From Aerococcus loyolae (lineage in GTDB: Bacteria > Bacillota > Bacilli > Lactobacillales > Aerococcaceae): a stretch of 64,000 nucleotides of DNA. Made by a program: the position numbers and the translations under genes. The stretch is from positions 62,001 to 126,000 of the forward strand of contig NZ_CP126958.1 in the NCBI RefSeq assembly GCF_002871915.2, given 5' to 3'. Below are positions 62,482 to 64,000 of this stretch, piece after piece (the stretch's first letter is position 1; the number at the start of each line of letters is the position of its first letter). A model generated the notes under the pieces. That model searched no databases. It was not told the DNA's origin and was given only the letters and a program-made list of their open reading frames with translations.

Positions 62482-63459
62482 ATGACAACTTTAAAGGATA
62501 TTGCCAAGGCAACAGGTTATTCTGTATCAACGATTTCTAGAGTATTGAGAGAAGATCCTACCCTATCCGTTAAAAGCTCTACCCGTCAAGAGATTAATGC
62601 TGTGGCGCAGGCCATGAACTATGCCATTCGTGGCGTCAGTAGCTATGCCTATGATATTCTCGTTATCCATAAAGATGACCATTTCCGCGACCATATTGAC
62701 AATGCCTACTATTTTAATATGCGTTTTGGCATCGAGTCCATCGTTCATGAATATGGTTACAGCTGTTATTTTGTTCCTATTAGTCGCTTAAAGAAATTTA
62801 AACGGACTTTTGATGGCATCCTTTTATTGGGCAATTTTACTCAGGAAGAGCAAAAAGAGATCCTTACTTCTTACCACAATTGTCCCATTGTTACGGTTTG
62901 TTTAATGAATTTTTTCCCTGATCACATGGATCAGGTGGCCTATGATATTGAAAAAGCCATGGAACTTTTACTAGACCAGGTCGCTGATGAAGGTTATCAT
63001 TCCTTAGTCTATGTGTCTGGTGAGGAAATTGACCAGGCCCATTTGATGAGTAGTAAGGAACAAATCCTACGGGCTATCTTGCCGAAGTACCCGACCATTG
63101 ACTGCCAACAAATTATTTCCATCAAACAAAGTTCCTATTCCGGCACACAAGCCGCTAAGAAATTCTTTAGTCAAAGCGAGGCCTTGCCTGATGTTATCAT
63201 CTGTTCCAATGATCCCATCGCCTTTGGCTTTTTAGGGGTCATGCAAGATTTAAACATTGATCTGCCACTCCTATCCATCAACGGTGATTCCTATGGGGAA
63301 GTGACGACCCCACAACTGACTAGTGTGGATGTGAGAACTGAAGAAATCGGTCAGGTCGCAGTGGAAAGGTTGTTAGAGCGTTTGAAGGATCCCCAAGCCC
63401 CCTATCAAAAAATCCTAATCCAACCCCAAATGCTCTTGCGGCAAAGTCATTTGCCCTAG
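62482..63459 (+). CDS. LacI-family transcriptional regulator
   Basis: A 325-residue LacI/GalR regulator. The HTH and hinge are at residues 1-60 (TTLKDIAKATGYSVSTISRV). The C-terminal periplasmic-binding fold includes ILLLGNFTQEE, VVYVSGEEI-like LVYVSGEEIDQAHL, VIICSNDPIAFGF near 242 and the LTSVDVRTEEIGQVAVERLL end segment. It lies 23 bases after the phosphoesterase and so is probably co-transcribed with the importer, which would make it a local regulator. LacI proteins usually sense sugars or nucleosides, which hints that the imported phosphate ester carries one. Confidence 0.9.
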   Translation: MTTLKDIAKATGYSVSTISRVLREDPTLSVKSSTRQEINAVAQAMNYAIRGVSSYAYDILVIHKDDHFRDHIDNAYYFNMRFGIESIVHEYGYSCYFVPISRLKKFKRTFDGILLLGNFTQEEQKEILTSYHNCPIVTVCLMNFFPDHMDQVAYDIEKAMELLLDQVADEGYHSLVYVSGEEIDQAHLMSSKEQILRAILPKYPTIDCQQIISIKQSSYSGTQAAKKFFSQSEALPDVIICSNDPIAFGFLGVMQDLNIDLPLLSINGDSYGEVTTPQLTSVDVRTEEIGQVAVERLLERLKDPQAPYQKILIQPQMLLRQSHLP

Positions 63460-63510
63460 TCCCAGCTAGCATGCTAGACTAAAAAGTTTTATTTGGCATA
63501 CCATACCGAT

Positions 63511-63680
63511 GAGAGTGTGACAAAAGTCAAAAGAGCCCTGAAGAGCTACGCATACTATATCTGCAACTCGCTTACGCTTCGAACAGCTATAGCAACTGAA
63601 ACAAACTATGGAAGATAGGCGCAAGCCTATCGCACATAGTTCGTGAAGTGGACGTCAGGGCTGACTTTTGGAACACATTT
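63511..63680 (+). repeat. Family 1 hairpin repeat with the GCTACGCATACTA module
   Basis: It opens GAGAGTGTGAC and closes TTTTGGAACA. The outer arms AAAAGTC..GCCCTGA/TCAGGGCTGACTTTT, inner CTATA-CTG/CAG-TATAG and a perfect AACTATG..GATAGGC/GCCTATC..CATAGTT hairpin are visible. It matches 12156-12446 without the inserted block, and its end matches bases 1-39. Confidence 0.87.
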
Positions 63681-63797
63681 TGATTAGAAGGTTCGTATTT
63701 TGAAATGAGTCTGGGACAAAAGCCTCAAAACAAAAAGGGTTAAGAAGTTAGTTTTCACTAATTTCTTAACCCTTTTACTTAAAATTAGGTATTAAAA

Positions 63798-63847
63798 AAG
63801 CACCCTGTTATAATATTAGTAACCACACTAAAGATTAAGGGGTGCTT
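63798..63847 (+). promoter_or_regulatory. IS1182 transposase promoter and SD-hiding inverted repeat
   Basis: An extended -10 TGTTATAAT (63806-63814) gives a start near 63821. The arm AAGCACCC (63798-63805), upstream of that start, is complementary to GGGTGCTT (63840-63847), which overlaps the Shine-Dalgarno AAGGGG (63837-63842). Only transcripts entering from outside contain both arms. Confidence 0.7.
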
Positions 63848-63850
63848 CTT

Positions 63851-64000
63851 ATGTACATACAATATAACATGAATCAAACAACACTTCCACTAGAATTATC
63901 TGCATGTATCGATCCAGATCATATTGTATTTTCAATCTATAATTTTATTGAATCTCTGGATGAAAAATACTTTGAAAGCTTCAGTACGCAGGACGGTCGT
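63851..64000 (+). CDS. IS1182-family transposase, N-terminal part
   Basis: The first 50 codons run to the window edge without a stop. The start MYIQYNMNQTTLPLELSACI, then DPDHIVFSIYNFIESLDEKY, is the typical N-terminus of IS1182-type transposases, with an MNQ..LP.. opening and a HIVF.I..F.E segment. AAGGGG eight bases before the ATG is its ribosome binding site. The catalytic region is outside the window. Confidence 0.85.
   Translation, partial: MYIQYNMNQTTLPLELSACIDPDHIVFSIYNFIESLDEKYFESFSTQDGR

Larger units (their letters stand above)
63733..64000 (+). mobile_element. Left part of an IS1182-family element (continues beyond the window)
   Basis: A perfect hairpin AAAAGGGTTAAGAA..TTCTTAACCCTTTT (63733-63776) lies upstream of the transposase promoter and would block transcription from either side. 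The exact left terminus was not identified; GAGTCTGGGACAAAAG near 63706 is a candidate. The stretch from 63460 to 63850 otherwise holds only the family 1 repeat. Confidence 0.7.

Overview
The window looks like a chromosomal segment of a low-to-mid GC Gram-positive bacterium of the order Lactobacillales, most probably an Aerococcus. This is inferred from the gene set: an Apf-type LysM protein, a CamS lipoprotein, GatCAB, YSIRK/LPXTG surface-protein signals, ECF-type niacin uptake, CcpN-like and CodY/CcpA-type sites, and strong AGGAGG ribosome binding sites. No rRNA, tRNA, CRISPR array, phage or plasmid module was seen. It is ordinary chromosome broken up by insertion sequences and by two families of dispersed palindromic repeats.

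Layout. 0-3.4 kb: niacin transporter gene niaX (minus strand) and nadC (plus strand), separated by an intact IS30-family element with a 13-bp target duplication. 3.6-6.5 kb: Apf-like LysM protein, a cluster of structured repeats, and an ISL3-family element inserted into the T-tract of a terminator with an 8-bp target duplication. 6.5-9.1 kb: TPP riboswitch, thiM and a thiE-thiD fusion (thiamine salvage). 9.3-12.1 kb: adhE behind two cre sites. 12.5-21.3 kb: pgeF, an M16C metallopeptidase flanked by inverted copies of the second repeat family, a small membrane protein, dut-radA, a YacL-like PIN/TRAM protein and a HAD phosphatase. 21.4-25 kb: MacB/FtsX-type ABC exporter. 25.4-33.2 kb: a branched-chain amino acid ABC importer with three tandem substrate-binding lipoproteins and one livHMGF set. 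33.4-37.6 kb: pyruvate phosphate dikinase, a CcpN-like regulator and the dikinase regulatory protein. 37.8-48.7 kb: GH73 glucosaminidase, GntR regulator, pcrA-ligA, camS and gatCAB. 49-56.9 kb: a 2632-residue G5-repeat surface protein anchored by LPQTG. 57.3-63.5 kb: a phnDCEE-type importer with a YunD-like phosphoesterase and a LacI regulator. The right edge holds the start of an IS1182-family transposase.

The strongest regulatory find is in the branched-chain amino acid locus. Upstream of the second binding protein lies an apparent ribosome-mediated attenuator: a promoter, a 16-residue leader peptide with five consecutive isoleucine codons, and five mutually exclusive RNA segments ending in an intrinsic terminator. 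CodY-like boxes lie near all three binding-protein promoters, so the three receptors seem to be tuned separately while feeding one permease.

The second notable find is a dispersed intergenic repeat family, seen mostly at the 3' ends of genes. Short unpaired motifs are conserved while the hairpin arms differ between copies and still pair, as expected if the folded structure is what is kept. Several insertion sequences also appear to hide their transposase ribosome binding site in transcripts that enter from outside.
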